A stretch of DNA of 56,801 bases from JAVBNC01 sp031551765 (GTDB lineage Bacteria; Desulfobacterota; Desulfovibrionia; Desulfovibrionales; Desulfovibrionaceae): assembly GCA_031551765.1 (NCBI GenBank), contig JAVBNC010000017.1, positions 1 through 56,801 of the forward strand, read 5' to 3'. The notes beneath the pieces were generated by a model that made no database searches, was not told the DNA's origin, and was given only the letters and a program-made list of their open reading frames with translations. Each line of letters begins with the position of its first letter. The stretch's first letter is position 1. This document shows positions 16,601 through 24,214 of this stretch, in pieces. The position numbers were made by a program, and so were the translations under genes.

Positions 16601-17369
16601 TCTTCTGGCCGCTCTGGAGGAGGAAGCCCGCGCCCTGCCCGGCGGGTTCGATTCCCTGCGCGGCGCCTTCAGCGACAGCGGCAGCCGGGAACTGGACGAG
16701 GCTTTGGAATCCGCCCAAAAGCGTCTGGCGGAAGTTTCGGAACAAGAACAAACCCTGCTGGAGGAACGCGGTCGCCTCAGTGCCCGACAGGCCGCCCTGG
16801 CCGGGGAAGAAGGCGTGATGGCCCTGCGTGCGGAAGAAGAGCGCCTGCTGGACGCCCTGCGCCGCGCTTCCGCTGAATGGGCGCGGCTGGCCCTGGCCAA
16901 AAAGCTGCTGCTGGACGCCAAAAGCCATTTTGAACAGGAACGCCAGCCCGGCGTCGTGCGCCACGCCGGGGAATTGTTTGCCGCCGTCACCAACGGGGCC
17001 TACAGTGGTCTTTCCGTATCCCTGGAAGATGGAGCCATCCTGGCTTTGTCCAGGGACGGCCTGCCCAAAAATCCGGAAACCGAGCTCAGCCGGGGCACCA
17101 GGGAACAGCTTTACCTGGCGTTGCGCCTGGCCTATATCCGCGACCACTCCCGCCAGGCCGAAAGTCTGCCCGTGATCATGGACGACATTCTGGTCAACTT
17201 CGACGCCGGGCGAGCCGCCTTGACCGCCAACGCTCTGGCGGATTTCGCCCGCGAGCAGCAAATCCTGTTCTTCACCTGCCACGAGAGCACGGCCGCCATG
17301 CTGCGCGGCGCCGCGCCGGACGCCCGGTATCTGCGGATCGAGCAGGGGAATTTTGTCGAAGCTAGTTAA
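13653..17369 (+). CDS. SbcC/Rad50-like AAA ATPase (YhaN-like)
   Basis: 1238 residues. The N-terminus has IDRFGLFSG and a Walker A GRNEAGKST (~res 31-39). Long Ala/Glu/Arg-rich coiled coils (~res 180-560 and 620-1090) surround a hydrophobic pair LLLGGAVVLAGLLCLALGFLL/YAGAGCLVAGALFVL (~res 570-615), suggesting a membrane hairpin. The C-terminal lobe has a signature-like LSRGTREQLYLALRLA and Walker B LPVIMDDILVNFD. The central membrane hairpin is typical of YhaN and not of SbcC. Together with the preceding nuclease it probably forms an Mre11-Rad50-like complex. The last codons and stop (VEAS, TAA) lie inside a dispersed repeat, see 17353. Confidence 0.85.
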   Translation: MYIREFTIDRFGLFSGQSVTGLPSGLTVIYGRNEAGKSTCLNFFRAMLFGYARTNRKYKLDYLADQNGGKALSGGGLLLESAAFGPLRLIRRPGTHGGPVTLTTEEGAPHPTADLSRLLGGCTPEVYDAVFGFSLGELIQMGDMKDERVRHALHGAAFGSERSPTQVLKKIQDEMDKLYVPKGRKTSVNALLAELEALRERRRELGSEVARYAALQQDLESLESVLAEAAAVRAAQEEERRTLERRRGLWRQWEALREAETTLAALPETEGSFAPDGLERVNRLAERLEERRLALAEATRRVERFSEELAALAQTPGPLQAHGPLLGLREQAESLRRAAAELPALEQEKLAVDRELRGLCASLGPEWDGEAVDAFPLSLPLREECRVLGANLEKAVREREGMDAAVARLEREVLEAEQTDKALAASSAAAGREKIPAADSDGPLRLERALAEARVALEQLPLHKERLRHAQEALRAALQAALRQASFLPGLAVSSFAQQGPAEELARLEHWLADNGEFLDEQTLERRKTLLREAQSAWQEVEAARRGFQEANDRLNDFVIPQYTAPAARLRSPTLLLGGAVVLAGLLCLALGFLLPQPPLTYAGAGCLVAGALFVLMRQMPVRSQTMAASTLELVNERVKASRNRAADAVQRAEQQLDALFAAASAAHALGDALDGLSGADALAALKELVAMQEHALALAEKTTAVGRGLSELRQEEEALRQARGRLRLCLDLAASLPELGLSLGEAAQDPEEAPILWLGALEAALSEWRRAGQERLRQEQSLVERRAALERLQTRLALARKDAEDARARKETQAAAWRNWLQERRLFPDLSPETGREALDILDKAKARRGKAQELAARAARLREDLRRFALELGDCARLMGEAVPELPEQPGPVAAAELLSLLENLSARSARAVEAAALQKRKQAELPEAEAARLAAQDELAAVENEMAELFRLARAEDAEAYRRAFGAWQQREEALQSRQRLLAALEEEARALPGGFDSLRGAFSDSGSRELDEALESAQKRLAEVSEQEQTLLEERGRLSARQAALAGEEGVMALRAEEERLLDALRRASAEWARLALAKKLLLDAKSHFEQERQPGVVRHAGELFAAVTNGAYSGLSVSLEDGAILALSRDGLPKNPETELSRGTREQLYLALRLAYIRDHSRQAESLPVIMDDILVNFDAGRAALTANALADFAREQQILFFTCHESTAAMLRGAAPDARYLRIEQGNFVEAS

Positions 17370-17512
17370 GAGTCGAAGCAGGGCTCAATACGGCAGGTCC
17401 TGTGCCGCTCCCTTCGGGCGTCGCTGCGCTCCGTGCGCAACCGCCTCCTGCGGTTGCGAGATCCCTGCACCCGCCAAGGGGCACGCCCCTTGGAACCCAT
17501 TCAGGGTGGGTA
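17353..17512. repeat. compound repeat: GTCGAAGC palindrome arm plus double-hairpin repeat
   Basis: 17353-17383 carries TTGTCGAAGC, TTAAGAGTCGAAGCAGGG, the left arm of the family seen at 4030, 5668 and 34046, and overlaps the 3' end of the yhaN-like gene. 17463-17512 is a 50-bp block with the hairpins CCAAGGGG-CAC-GCCCCTTGG and ACCC...GGGT. The same 50 bases occur at 34083-34132, again just after the same palindrome arm. Confidence 0.7.
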
Positions 17513-17530
17513 CGGGAGTGTCGCCTTTTA

Positions 17531-17650
17531 CCACACGTCATCCTGAGCGTGGCGAAGGACCCATCTTCTCCGCCTCTTTTGCTTTTCATTCGGGAATAAA
17601 ACGAAAGACAATCAAGATGGATCCTTCGCTACGCTCAGGATGACGTGTGG
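17531..17650. repeat. 37-bp inverted repeat (CATCCTGAGCG type)
   Basis: Arms at 17531-17567 and 17614-17650 are reverse complements with two differences, around the cores GTCATCCTGAGCG and CGCTCAGGATGAC. They are separated by 46 bases. The core resembles the GTCATTCTGAGCG-type intergenic repeats seen in many unrelated bacteria. It encodes nothing and would form a long hairpin if transcribed. Confidence 0.8.
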
Positions 17651-17740
17651 AGGAAATGATGCTCCCGGCCCGCCATTCCAGACAAAAACGCGACGCCGTC
17701 ATTGCACGGCGCCGCGTTATCAATGAGATATCCTGGCAGA

Positions 17741-17807
17741 CTCCTGTCAAATTTCTTGGAGGGGGAAGGGAGAGCCTTTTTTCCAAAAAAGGTTTCCCCT
17801 TCCCTCC
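17741..17807. repeat. A/T-loop hairpin repeat, copy 2
   Basis: CTCCTGTCAAATTTCTTGGA leads into a hairpin with GGAGGG and GGAAGGG on the left, TTTTTT-CC-AAAAAA at the tip, and CCCCTTCCCTCC on the right. It is related to the element at 12193-12290 and lies just past the murI stop, where it may terminate murI transcripts. The gap 17370-17823 holds only this and the two preceding repeats. Confidence 0.65.
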
Positions 17808-17823
17808 GGGTTTCATCCGTTCC

Positions 17824-18639
17824 CTACCCCAGCGTAATACAGCGAATATCCTCGCCTTTCAGGGGCTGTTGCAGGAAAATGGCGCCTACGGCGGCGAAAC
17901 GGTCCGGGGCGTCGGTGCAGTGGAAAAGGTCTGTCCCCTGGCCGGAAGGCCGGAGGAGGTTCCGTTCGGCCAGAGCATTTTTTACTTCCTGGGCCGTGGC
18001 TTCGGCCGGGTCCACGATGTTCGTTCCCAAGGGCAGAACGTTTTCGATGGCGTTGTTCAGGAGCGGGAAGTGGGTGCAGCCCATTACCAGACTGTCGGGC
18101 CTGTCCGGGCCGGAAAAGACGGGAGCCAGATAGCGTTTTGAAATGGCTTCGGCAATGGGGCCTTCCAGCCAGCCTTCTTCCACGAGAGCGACAAGGAGGG
18201 GGGCGGGTATGCCCGTGACCTTGGCGGTCGGAACAAGGGACCGGATGGATTTTTCGTAGGCGCCGCTTTTGATTGTGGCGGCTGTGGCCAGGACGGCTAT
18301 ACGGCCGGAAGGGGAAGTTTTCGCGGCTACTGCCGCACCCGGCTCAATGGTGCCGATGACGGGGATATCGGGGTACGCGGCCTGCAGAGCGGGCAGGGCG
18401 GCCGCCGTGGCCGTGTTGCAGGCGATGACGATGATTTTGCTGCCCATGTCCACAAGGGCGGCGGCCGCTTCCAGGCAGAACTGGGTGACCACTTTTTGGG
18501 TTTTGGCGCCGTAAGGCAGGCGGGCCGTATCTCCGATATAGCGCAGGTCCTCCGCGGGCAGGATCTGGCGCAAGGCGCGTAACACGGTCAGGCCGCCCAG
18601 GCCGGAATCAAAGATGCCTATGGGGCGATCAATGGTCAT
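17824..18639 (-). CDS. murI: glutamate racemase MurI
   Basis: 271 residues, cofactor-independent racemase that supplies D-glutamate for peptidoglycan. Visible blocks: GIFDSGLGGLTVLRAL (res 7-22, with the catalytic-region Asp and Ser), YIGDTARLPYG, IACNTATAAALP (first catalytic Cys) and VMGCTHFPLL (second catalytic Cys). The ATG at 18639 is preceded by GGAGGCGGAA. A GTG 12 bases upstream overlaps that ribosome site and is rejected as the start. Confidence 0.96.
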   Translation of the reverse strand: MTIDRPIGIFDSGLGGLTVLRALRQILPAEDLRYIGDTARLPYGAKTQKVVTQFCLEAAAALVDMGSKIIVIACNTATAAALPALQAAYPDIPVIGTIEPGAAVAAKTSPSGRIAVLATAATIKSGAYEKSIRSLVPTAKVTGIPAPLLVALVEEGWLEGPIAEAISKRYLAPVFSGPDRPDSLVMGCTHFPLLNNAIENVLPLGTNIVDPAEATAQEVKNALAERNLLRPSGQGTDLFHCTDAPDRFAAVGAIFLQQPLKGEDIRCITLG

Positions 18640-18742
18640 TTCCGCCTCCACGATGGCTGATAAGAGTTATGGAGCCGAGAAAAGAGGATGCGATCAAAGT
18701 CTAAGCACTTACTAGGTAGAACAAACGGACGGGCTTGTAAAG

Positions 18743-18772
18743 GACGGCGGAGCGCGGCGGTCATGCGCCGTC
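18743..18772 (-). terminator. possible terminator of the sigma-54 activator gene
   Basis: GACGGCG and CGCCGTC arms (18743-18749, 18766-18772), read on the minus strand as a stem followed by CTTTACA, 15 bases past the activator's stop. The U-tract is short, so the call is tentative. Confidence 0.4.
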
Positions 18773-18786
18773 TTTTGAAACAACCA

Positions 18787-20724
18787 CTAGCCTTTTTTAT
18801 TCAGCTTGCGCCACAGGCTCATGCGGCTGATGCCCAAAAGTTCCGCCACCTTGCCCTGGTCCTGGCCATGTTCGCGCAGCAGGCGCTCAATGGCTGAGCG
18901 TTCCAGGCTGTGGGTCATGCTTTTCAGGGAACCGCCAAGCGCCACGCGCAGCTCGGGACCGCCCGTGTTCTCCAGGGAGGAGAAACGCGGGCGCCAGATC
19001 TGGTCCAGCAATTCTTCCCAGTCCGCGTCCGGCATGATGGAAGCCACCAGGGCCAGGCGTTCCATAACGCTGGCCAGCTCGCGCACGTTGCCGGGCCAGG
19101 CGTGGGCCAGCAGGCGCTTTTCCGGCAGCTTGCGGGCGGCTTCTTCCCGCGCCGCGCCGGAAAGGGCGGACTGGAGAAAGAAGAGCGCCAGGTGGGGGAT
19201 ATCTTCCGGCCGTTCGCGCAGGGGCGGGATGGCCAGCAGCAGGACGTTGAGCCGGTAGTAAAGATCTTCCCGGAATTGGCCAACGCGGGTCCATTCCTCC
19301 AGATCGCGGTTGGTGGCGCAGACGATGCGGATGCTCACCGGAACGACCTGGCTGCCGCCCACGCGCACGACCTCGCGTTCCTGCAGCACGCGCAAGAGGC
19401 GGGCCTGCAGAGGTCGGGGCAGCTCGCTTACCTCGTCCAGGAACAGGGTGCCCTGGTGGGCCAGTTCGAAAAAACCGGCCTTGCCTTGGCGCCGCGCGCC
19501 GGTGAAGGCGCCTTCCTCATAGCCGAACAGCTCGCTTTCCAGCAGCGATTCCGGTATGGCGGCGCAGTTCACGGCCACAAAGGGCCCACCGCGCCGGGCG
19601 CTGGCCAGGTGAATGCCCTGGGCGAACAGTTCCTTGCCCGTGCCGGATTCGCCCTGCAGCAGCACGGTGGCGTCCGTGCCCGCGTAAAGCCGGGCCAGAT
19701 CCTTGATGGCCCGCATGGCCGGGTTGCGGGTACGGATATCGTCCAGGGTGTAGCGGGCGGCGAAACCCTTGGCCCGCATTTTGCCGCGCAGGCGCTGTTC
19801 CGCCTGCTGGATGCGCCCGGCTTCCGAAAAGGTGCAGACCACGCCCACGGGCCGTTCGCCCACGACAATAGGCACCCGGCTGGTGACAATGGTCACGCCG
19901 CCCATGTCCTGCACTTCGTTCAGTTCCGGCTGGCCGCTGCGCAGCACGGCGCCGGTGCGGGTGTTGGGCACCACCGTCTGGGCGGGCCTGCCCAGGGCCT
20001 CGTCCGCCTTGAGTTGCAGCAGGCGTTCCGCCGTGGGGTTGAGCAGGGTGACGACGTTGCGCTCGTCCGTGACCAGGATGCCTTCGGCGATGCTGTTGAG
20101 AATGGTGTGCATGCGGGCGGCCCGTTCCTGGAAGGAGCGGCGCACTTCCGCCATGGACAGGGCCTCGCGCAGGGCGCGGAGCACGGCGTCTTCCCCGGCT
20201 TCCAGCAGAATGCCGGGCAGGCCGCAGACCTCGCGCATGCCGGAAGTGAGTATGCCGCCCACGCCCATTTCCGCGCCTTCCGCCTTGGCCTTGAGCATGT
20301 TGGACATCATGTCGTCGCGGGTGTGGAACAGGTATTCCCGGATGGTGATGCCCAGGGTCTGGCCCACCATGCCCACGCCCAGCATGGGTTCTTTGTAGTT
20401 GAAAAAGGCGATGCGCCTCACCTGGCCCGCGAAAGGCAGCAGCGTGCGCAAGAGATCCAGCGCGGTGGTGGAGACTGAGACCACGGGCACGTCCACGGCC
20501 CCGCGAATATAATCCGCCGTGCCGCCCCGGCTGAGAATCACGTCCACGGGCGCTTCTTGCAGCACCTGGCGGGCCGCTTCCGCCGCCGCGTCCAGGGCCA
20601 CGGTATCCCGCACCAGGAGCGAGCAGGGCAGGTCCGCCGCCAGCTTTTTGGCCAGCGCGGCCATGTTGCCGTAAGGCGCGATAACCGCAAAAGTGTAAGG
20701 GTGCCGGGAAGGGGTGCTGTCCAT
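18787..20724 (-). CDS. sigma-54-dependent activator, PrpR type
   Basis: 645 residues. The N-terminal PrpR_N-like sensor (res 1-190) has VIAPYGNMAALAKKL and ILSRGGTADYIR. A PAS domain follows (ILNSIAEGILVTDERN, ~res 205-320). The AAA+ core has Walker A GESGTGKE, the sigma-54 contact loop GAFTGA, Walker B TLFLDEVSEL and FREDLYYRLNVL. A Fis-type helix-turn-helix ends the protein (GKVAELLGISRMSLWRKL). PrpR-type sensors bind small acids such as 2-methylcitrate. It lies downstream of the CoA-transferase/HMGL/LeuCD-like operon on the same strand and is its likely activator. The start at 20724 sits at the conserved sensor N-terminus. An in-frame extension of 28 residues is unsupported. Confidence 0.92.
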   Translation of the reverse strand: MDSTPSRHPYTFAVIAPYGNMAALAKKLAADLPCSLLVRDTVALDAAAEAARQVLQEAPVDVILSRGGTADYIRGAVDVPVVSVSTTALDLLRTLLPFAGQVRRIAFFNYKEPMLGVGMVGQTLGITIREYLFHTRDDMMSNMLKAKAEGAEMGVGGILTSGMREVCGLPGILLEAGEDAVLRALREALSMAEVRRSFQERAARMHTILNSIAEGILVTDERNVVTLLNPTAERLLQLKADEALGRPAQTVVPNTRTGAVLRSGQPELNEVQDMGGVTIVTSRVPIVVGERPVGVVCTFSEAGRIQQAEQRLRGKMRAKGFAARYTLDDIRTRNPAMRAIKDLARLYAGTDATVLLQGESGTGKELFAQGIHLASARRGGPFVAVNCAAIPESLLESELFGYEEGAFTGARRQGKAGFFELAHQGTLFLDEVSELPRPLQARLLRVLQEREVVRVGGSQVVPVSIRIVCATNRDLEEWTRVGQFREDLYYRLNVLLLAIPPLRERPEDIPHLALFFLQSALSGAAREEAARKLPEKRLLAHAWPGNVRELASVMERLALVASIMPDADWEELLDQIWRPRFSSLENTGGPELRVALGGSLKSMTHSLERSAIERLLREHGQDQGKVAELLGISRMSLWRKLNKKG

Positions 20725-20774
20725 GGCGGCCGCGTGGTTTGGGGTGAGGGAAGGGGTGAAGACATGATATGCCC

Positions 20775-20809
20775 GATGCCGGGCCGCCGTCAAACAACGG
20801 CCCGGCATC
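20775..20809. terminator. strong hairpin after the LeuC/LeuD operon
   Basis: GATGCCGGGCCG, 11-base loop, CGGCCCGGCATC: a perfect 12-bp stem between the LeuD-like gene and the activator gene. No U-tract follows on either strand, so it may be an RNA-stabilising hairpin or part of the neighbouring repeat. Confidence 0.45.
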
Positions 20810-20837
20810 GGAAGGAAGACAAACTAACTCATGCGTT

Positions 20838-20895
20838 ACCCCTGTCGCGGGGTCTAGGGGGGCCACCCCCCTGGCGGGTGCAGGGCAGCGCCCTT
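20838..20895. repeat. double-hairpin repeat, minus-strand copy
   Basis: ACCCC-TGTCGC-GGGGT, then AGGGGGGCCACCCCCCT and CAGGGC-AGC-GCCCT. Its complement matches the CCCTGCACCCGCCA block at 17463 and 34083, and it is close to 29505-29560. It accounts for most of the 319-base gap upstream of the activator gene. No gene was seen there. Confidence 0.65.
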
Positions 20896-21043
20896 TCCCT
20901 ATACCCCCGGAGGGGGCCGGAGCGTAGCGTAGGCCAGGCCCGCCAGGGCCATTGAGCGCAGGGGCCGGGCGCGATCCGGCTTTGCCGGTCGCGCATCTTA
21001 CCGGCACCGGAGCGGTAGAAAGGCGGCTTCGGCAGCTCTGCCT

Positions 21044-21538
21044 TTACGCCTTTTTCCGCCCCTTCAAATGCGCGATCAGCCCGCCTTCCTGCACCAGGGC
21101 CAGGATGTGCGGGGGCAGGGTGGAGCAGGCGTAGGACTCGTTCTTGGTCAGGTTGCGCAGGGTTCCGGCCACGAAGTCTATTTCCAGCTCGTCGCCGGGC
21201 CGGATTTTGTCCGTTTCCGCGCACTCCACCACGGGCAGGCCCAGGTTGATGGCGTTGCGGTAGAAAATGCGGGCGAAAAACTTGGCCACAATGGCCCCCA
21301 CACCCAGATGCAGGAGCGAGAGGGGCGCTAGCTCACGGCTGGAACCGGAACCGAAGTTGTTGCCCGCCACGATGATGTCGCCTTTTTTCATGCGCGCGGC
21401 GAATTCCGCGTCCACGCCGCTCATGGCGTACTTGGCCGCTTCCTGGGCGGAAAGCTCCATGTACTGGGGCGGCGAGACGATGTCCGTATTGATGTTGTCG
21501 CCAAAGACGTGGGCCTGGCCTTTGCGGATGCTTTCCAT
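21044..21538 (-). CDS. LeuD-type small subunit of a hydro-lyase (citraconate/isopropylmalate family)
   Basis: 164 residues. Family blocks GDNINTDIVSPPQY (res 13-26), GNNFGSGSSRELAP (~res 59-72) and RNAINLGLPVVEC are present, as in the short LeuD/homoaconitase/dimethylmalate-dehydratase group. It pairs with the LeuC-like subunit 10 bases upstream. The usual leucine neighbours (leuA, leuB) are absent and a CoA-transferase and lyase are present, so a catabolic substrate such as citraconate/(R)-citramalate is more likely than isopropylmalate. AAGGAG precedes the ATG. Confidence 0.88.
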   Translation of the reverse strand: MESIRKGQAHVFGDNINTDIVSPPQYMELSAQEAAKYAMSGVDAEFAARMKKGDIIVAGNNFGSGSSRELAPLSLLHLGVGAIVAKFFARIFYRNAINLGLPVVECAETDKIRPGDELEIDFVAGTLRNLTKNESYACSTLPPHILALVQEGGLIAHLKGRKKA

Positions 21539-21548
21539 CGTTTTCTCC

Positions 21549-22814
21549 TTAGAGGAATTCTCTGGGGTCCACTATCTCCCCGGCCACGGCGGACGCGGCC
21601 ACGGTGAGCGGGGAGCCGAGATAGGTTTCCGCTTTCTTGCTGCCCATGCGGCCGATGAAGTTGCGGTTGGTGGAGGAGATACAGGCCTCGCCGTCGGCCA
21701 GAATGCCGGAATGCAGCCCCACGCACACCCCGCAGGTGGGGGCCATGATTACGGCCCCGGCTTCCGACAGGGTTTGCAGGGTGCCGTCGCTTGCGGCTTT
21801 CTCCCAAATGCTTTTGGAAGAGGGCGAAACCAGCAGCCGTCTGCCCGCCTTGACTTTTTTGCCTTTGAGCAGTTTGGCGGCCAGGGCCAGGTCCGTGTAG
21901 CGGCCGCCCGTGCAGGAACCGATATAGGCCTGGTCGATGCGGATGCCTTTTTTCAGCGCGCTGACCGAGCTGACGTTGTCCACCTCGTGCGGGCAGGAAA
22001 CCATGGGCGTGAGCGCGGCGGCGTCAAAGCGCCGGGTGGCGCAGAACACGGCGTCCGGGTCGCTTTTCATGCTTTGGAAGGGGCCGCTCAGGCCCTGGCT
22101 TTTGAGAAAGCTTTCGGTAACGGCGTCCGTGTTCATCAGCCCCGCTTTGGCGCCCATTTCCACGGCCATGTTGGTGATACAGAAGCGCTCGTCCATGTTC
22201 AGGGCGTCAATGGCGTCGCCCACGTATTCCACGGCTTTGTAGGTGGCGCCCGCGTGGCCTATGTCCCCGATGGTGGCCAGGGAAATGTCCTTGGCCATCA
22301 CGCCGGGAGACAGGGCGCCGGTCCACTCCACGCGAATGGTTTCCGGCACCCGTAGCCAAATCTGGCCGGTGACCAGAATGCCCACCATTTCCGTGGATCC
22401 GATGCCGCTGGCAAAGGCCCCCAGCGCGCCGCCCATGCATGTGTGCGAATCCGTGCCCATGACCACGCCGCCGGGCAGCACGTGGCCTTTTTCCACCATG
22501 ATCTGGTGGCAGGGGCCGATGAATTCGTAGTAGTTCTTCACGCCGTATTCCGCCGCCCACTCCCGGGTGAACTTGACGATGGCCGCCTGCTTGGCGTTGG
22601 CCGGGGGAGTGTAGTGGTCGGAAATGATAACCACCTTGTCCGGGTTCCAGACTTTGGCGTCCAGTTCAAGCATGCGCTCCGCTATTTCCACGCGCGGGCC
22701 GAGAATGTCGTCCATCATGGCGGCGTCCACGTCGGCCCAAAGTATGTCCCCGGCCTTGGCGGTCGCCTGCCCGGCCGCGCGGGCGATTATTTTTTCCGAT
22801 ATGGTCATGCCCAT
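21549..22814 (-). CDS. LeuC-type large subunit, 4Fe-4S hydro-lyase
   Basis: 421 residues, the short LeuC form also seen in homoaconitases and 2,3-dimethylmalate dehydratase. Conserved features: ISDHYTPPANAKQA (~res 66-79), GTDSHTCMGGALGAF, and cluster cysteines in IGSCTGGRYTDL and APTCGVCVGLHSG. Substrate-binding NRNFIGRMG lies near the C-terminus. It reversibly hydrates or dehydrates a substituted malate. Within this operon, citraconate to (R)-citramalate is the best-fitting reaction (inference). The ATG at 22814 follows GGAGGAATTGCTC. A TTG 15 bases upstream overlaps that site and is rejected. Confidence 0.9.
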   Translation of the reverse strand: MGMTISEKIIARAAGQATAKAGDILWADVDAAMMDDILGPRVEIAERMLELDAKVWNPDKVVIISDHYTPPANAKQAAIVKFTREWAAEYGVKNYYEFIGPCHQIMVEKGHVLPGGVVMGTDSHTCMGGALGAFASGIGSTEMVGILVTGQIWLRVPETIRVEWTGALSPGVMAKDISLATIGDIGHAGATYKAVEYVGDAIDALNMDERFCITNMAVEMGAKAGLMNTDAVTESFLKSQGLSGPFQSMKSDPDAVFCATRRFDAAALTPMVSCPHEVDNVSSVSALKKGIRIDQAYIGSCTGGRYTDLALAAKLLKGKKVKAGRRLLVSPSSKSIWEKAASDGTLQTLSEAGAVIMAPTCGVCVGLHSGILADGEACISSTNRNFIGRMGSKKAETYLGSPLTVAASAVAGEIVDPREFL

Positions 22815-22852
22815 GAGCAATTCCTCCAAAGCTGAAAGTTCGGGAACTAAGC

Positions 22853-24118
22853 CTAGTTAACGATCATCCAGGCGAACCAGCTGTACGCGCCGGTGGCGGA
22901 AAACAGCGTGACCAGCAAAACGCTGCCCACGGCGGTAAGGAACATCTGCATGAACAATTTGTTCTGCTGGGCCAGGGAAACGCCCGCGTTGGCCGCGTAG
23001 GCCGCCAGCGCAAGGCCCCCGCCCGTGGAAGCCGGGCTCATGCCCGCGGTGTGCGCGCCGAAGGTGACGGCGGAAATAAGCTCCAGGGGCGTGGTGCCCG
23101 GCACGGTCTGCACCAAGCTGCTCACCGTGGGGATAAGCGTGGGCATGACCACCCCGGAGGTGCTGGAAAACCAGGACATGATGCCCGCCGTCAGGGTCAG
23201 GATAGGCGTGGCCGTGGAAGCGGTCATAAACTGGCCCAGGGTCTTGGCCAGCAGTTCGATGCCCTTGAGCTTGATGGCCAGGCTCATGAGCACGCCCACG
23301 CCGCAGACCAGCACGATGGTGCTCCAGGGCATGTTGGCCAGGGCCTTTCTTTCGTCCACCACGCGCATCCCGACCAGCAGGGTGCCGGCCACAAAGGCGG
23401 CCAGGCCCACGTTGATGCGGGTGGCCAGCACCACGGCGATCATCAGCAGCACGCCGGCCATGGTGATTTTCTGGTCCTGGGTGTAAGGCGGCAGCGTTTC
23501 CACCTCGTCCTTGCTGGCTCTCAGCTTGTGCCCGCCGAAAACGAAATAGAGGACGATGGCCACAAAAACTTCGCTGGTCAGGGAGTTGAGAAAGTAGGGC
23601 GTGGCTATGCCGGTTATGCCCTGCTGTTCCGCCAGGGTCAGGCCGATGATGCCCGTGGGCGCGATGGCCGTCAGGCCCCCGGCGGCCGAGCCCAGCACCG
23701 TGATGGGCGCGAGCATGAGCGGGGATATTTTCAATTCAGCGGCAAGGGCCATGGACAGGGGCACCAACAGGGCCATGACCGGGATGGTGCCGGGGCCGAT
23801 GGCCGCGAGAAAGGTGGAGAGCAGGAAAATGACGATGGGAATGGCCCAGGCGCGTTTGCCGGTCAGGGCAATGGTTTTGCGGGCGAAAAGCTCCAACGTG
23901 CCGTTGGTCTGGGCGATGCTGAACAGAAAAGTCACGCCCATGAGCATCAGAGCCAGGTTGGTGCTCCAGCCGCCGATAATCACGTTATCTTTCAGGCCCG
24001 CGTACTTTCCCAAAAGCACGGCGAACGCGATACCCAGAAGGCCGACGTTGATTTTGCGGATAAACCCGAGCGCAATGGCCACAATGAGCGCGAAGAGCGA
24101 AAGAATGCCAAGGTTCAT
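22853..24118 (-). CDS. MatC-like dicarboxylate carrier (SLC13/IT superfamily)
   Basis: 421 residues with about twelve hydrophobic spans. The N-terminal half (ILSLFALIVAIALGFIRKINVGLLGIA) matches the MatC N-terminal pattern of malonate/dicarboxylate carriers. Gly/Ser/Thr-rich half-repeat loops GTIPVMALLVPL and STSGVVMPTLIPT look like the anion-binding hairpins of the ion-transporter superfamily. It sits between the lyase and hydratase genes and is the likely importer of the acid this operon degrades. AGGAG precedes the ATG at 24118. Upstream in-frame sequence (to 24211) lies in the 96-base gap and shows no ribosome site. Confidence 0.83.
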   Translation of the reverse strand: MNLGILSLFALIVAIALGFIRKINVGLLGIAFAVLLGKYAGLKDNVIIGGWSTNLALMLMGVTFLFSIAQTNGTLELFARKTIALTGKRAWAIPIVIFLLSTFLAAIGPGTIPVMALLVPLSMALAAELKISPLMLAPITVLGSAAGGLTAIAPTGIIGLTLAEQQGITGIATPYFLNSLTSEVFVAIVLYFVFGGHKLRASKDEVETLPPYTQDQKITMAGVLLMIAVVLATRINVGLAAFVAGTLLVGMRVVDERKALANMPWSTIVLVCGVGVLMSLAIKLKGIELLAKTLGQFMTASTATPILTLTAGIMSWFSSTSGVVMPTLIPTVSSLVQTVPGTTPLELISAVTFGAHTAGMSPASTGGGLALAAYAANAGVSLAQQNKLFMQMFLTAVGSVLLVTLFSATGAYSWFAWMIVN

Positions 24119-24214
24119 GCAGATCTCCTGACTGGTTGCGTGTCCATGAAAATAAGCGGCCATGTGTTGCACAAAAAAAGCGCGAAAGCCGCGACCCGTA
24201 AGCCGCGGCATGGT

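Noticed and set aside
15132..17282. A 716-codon minus-strand open frame opposite the YhaN-like ATPase
   Set aside because: Antisense shadow of a coiled-coil gene, Gln/Gly-rich and without motifs.
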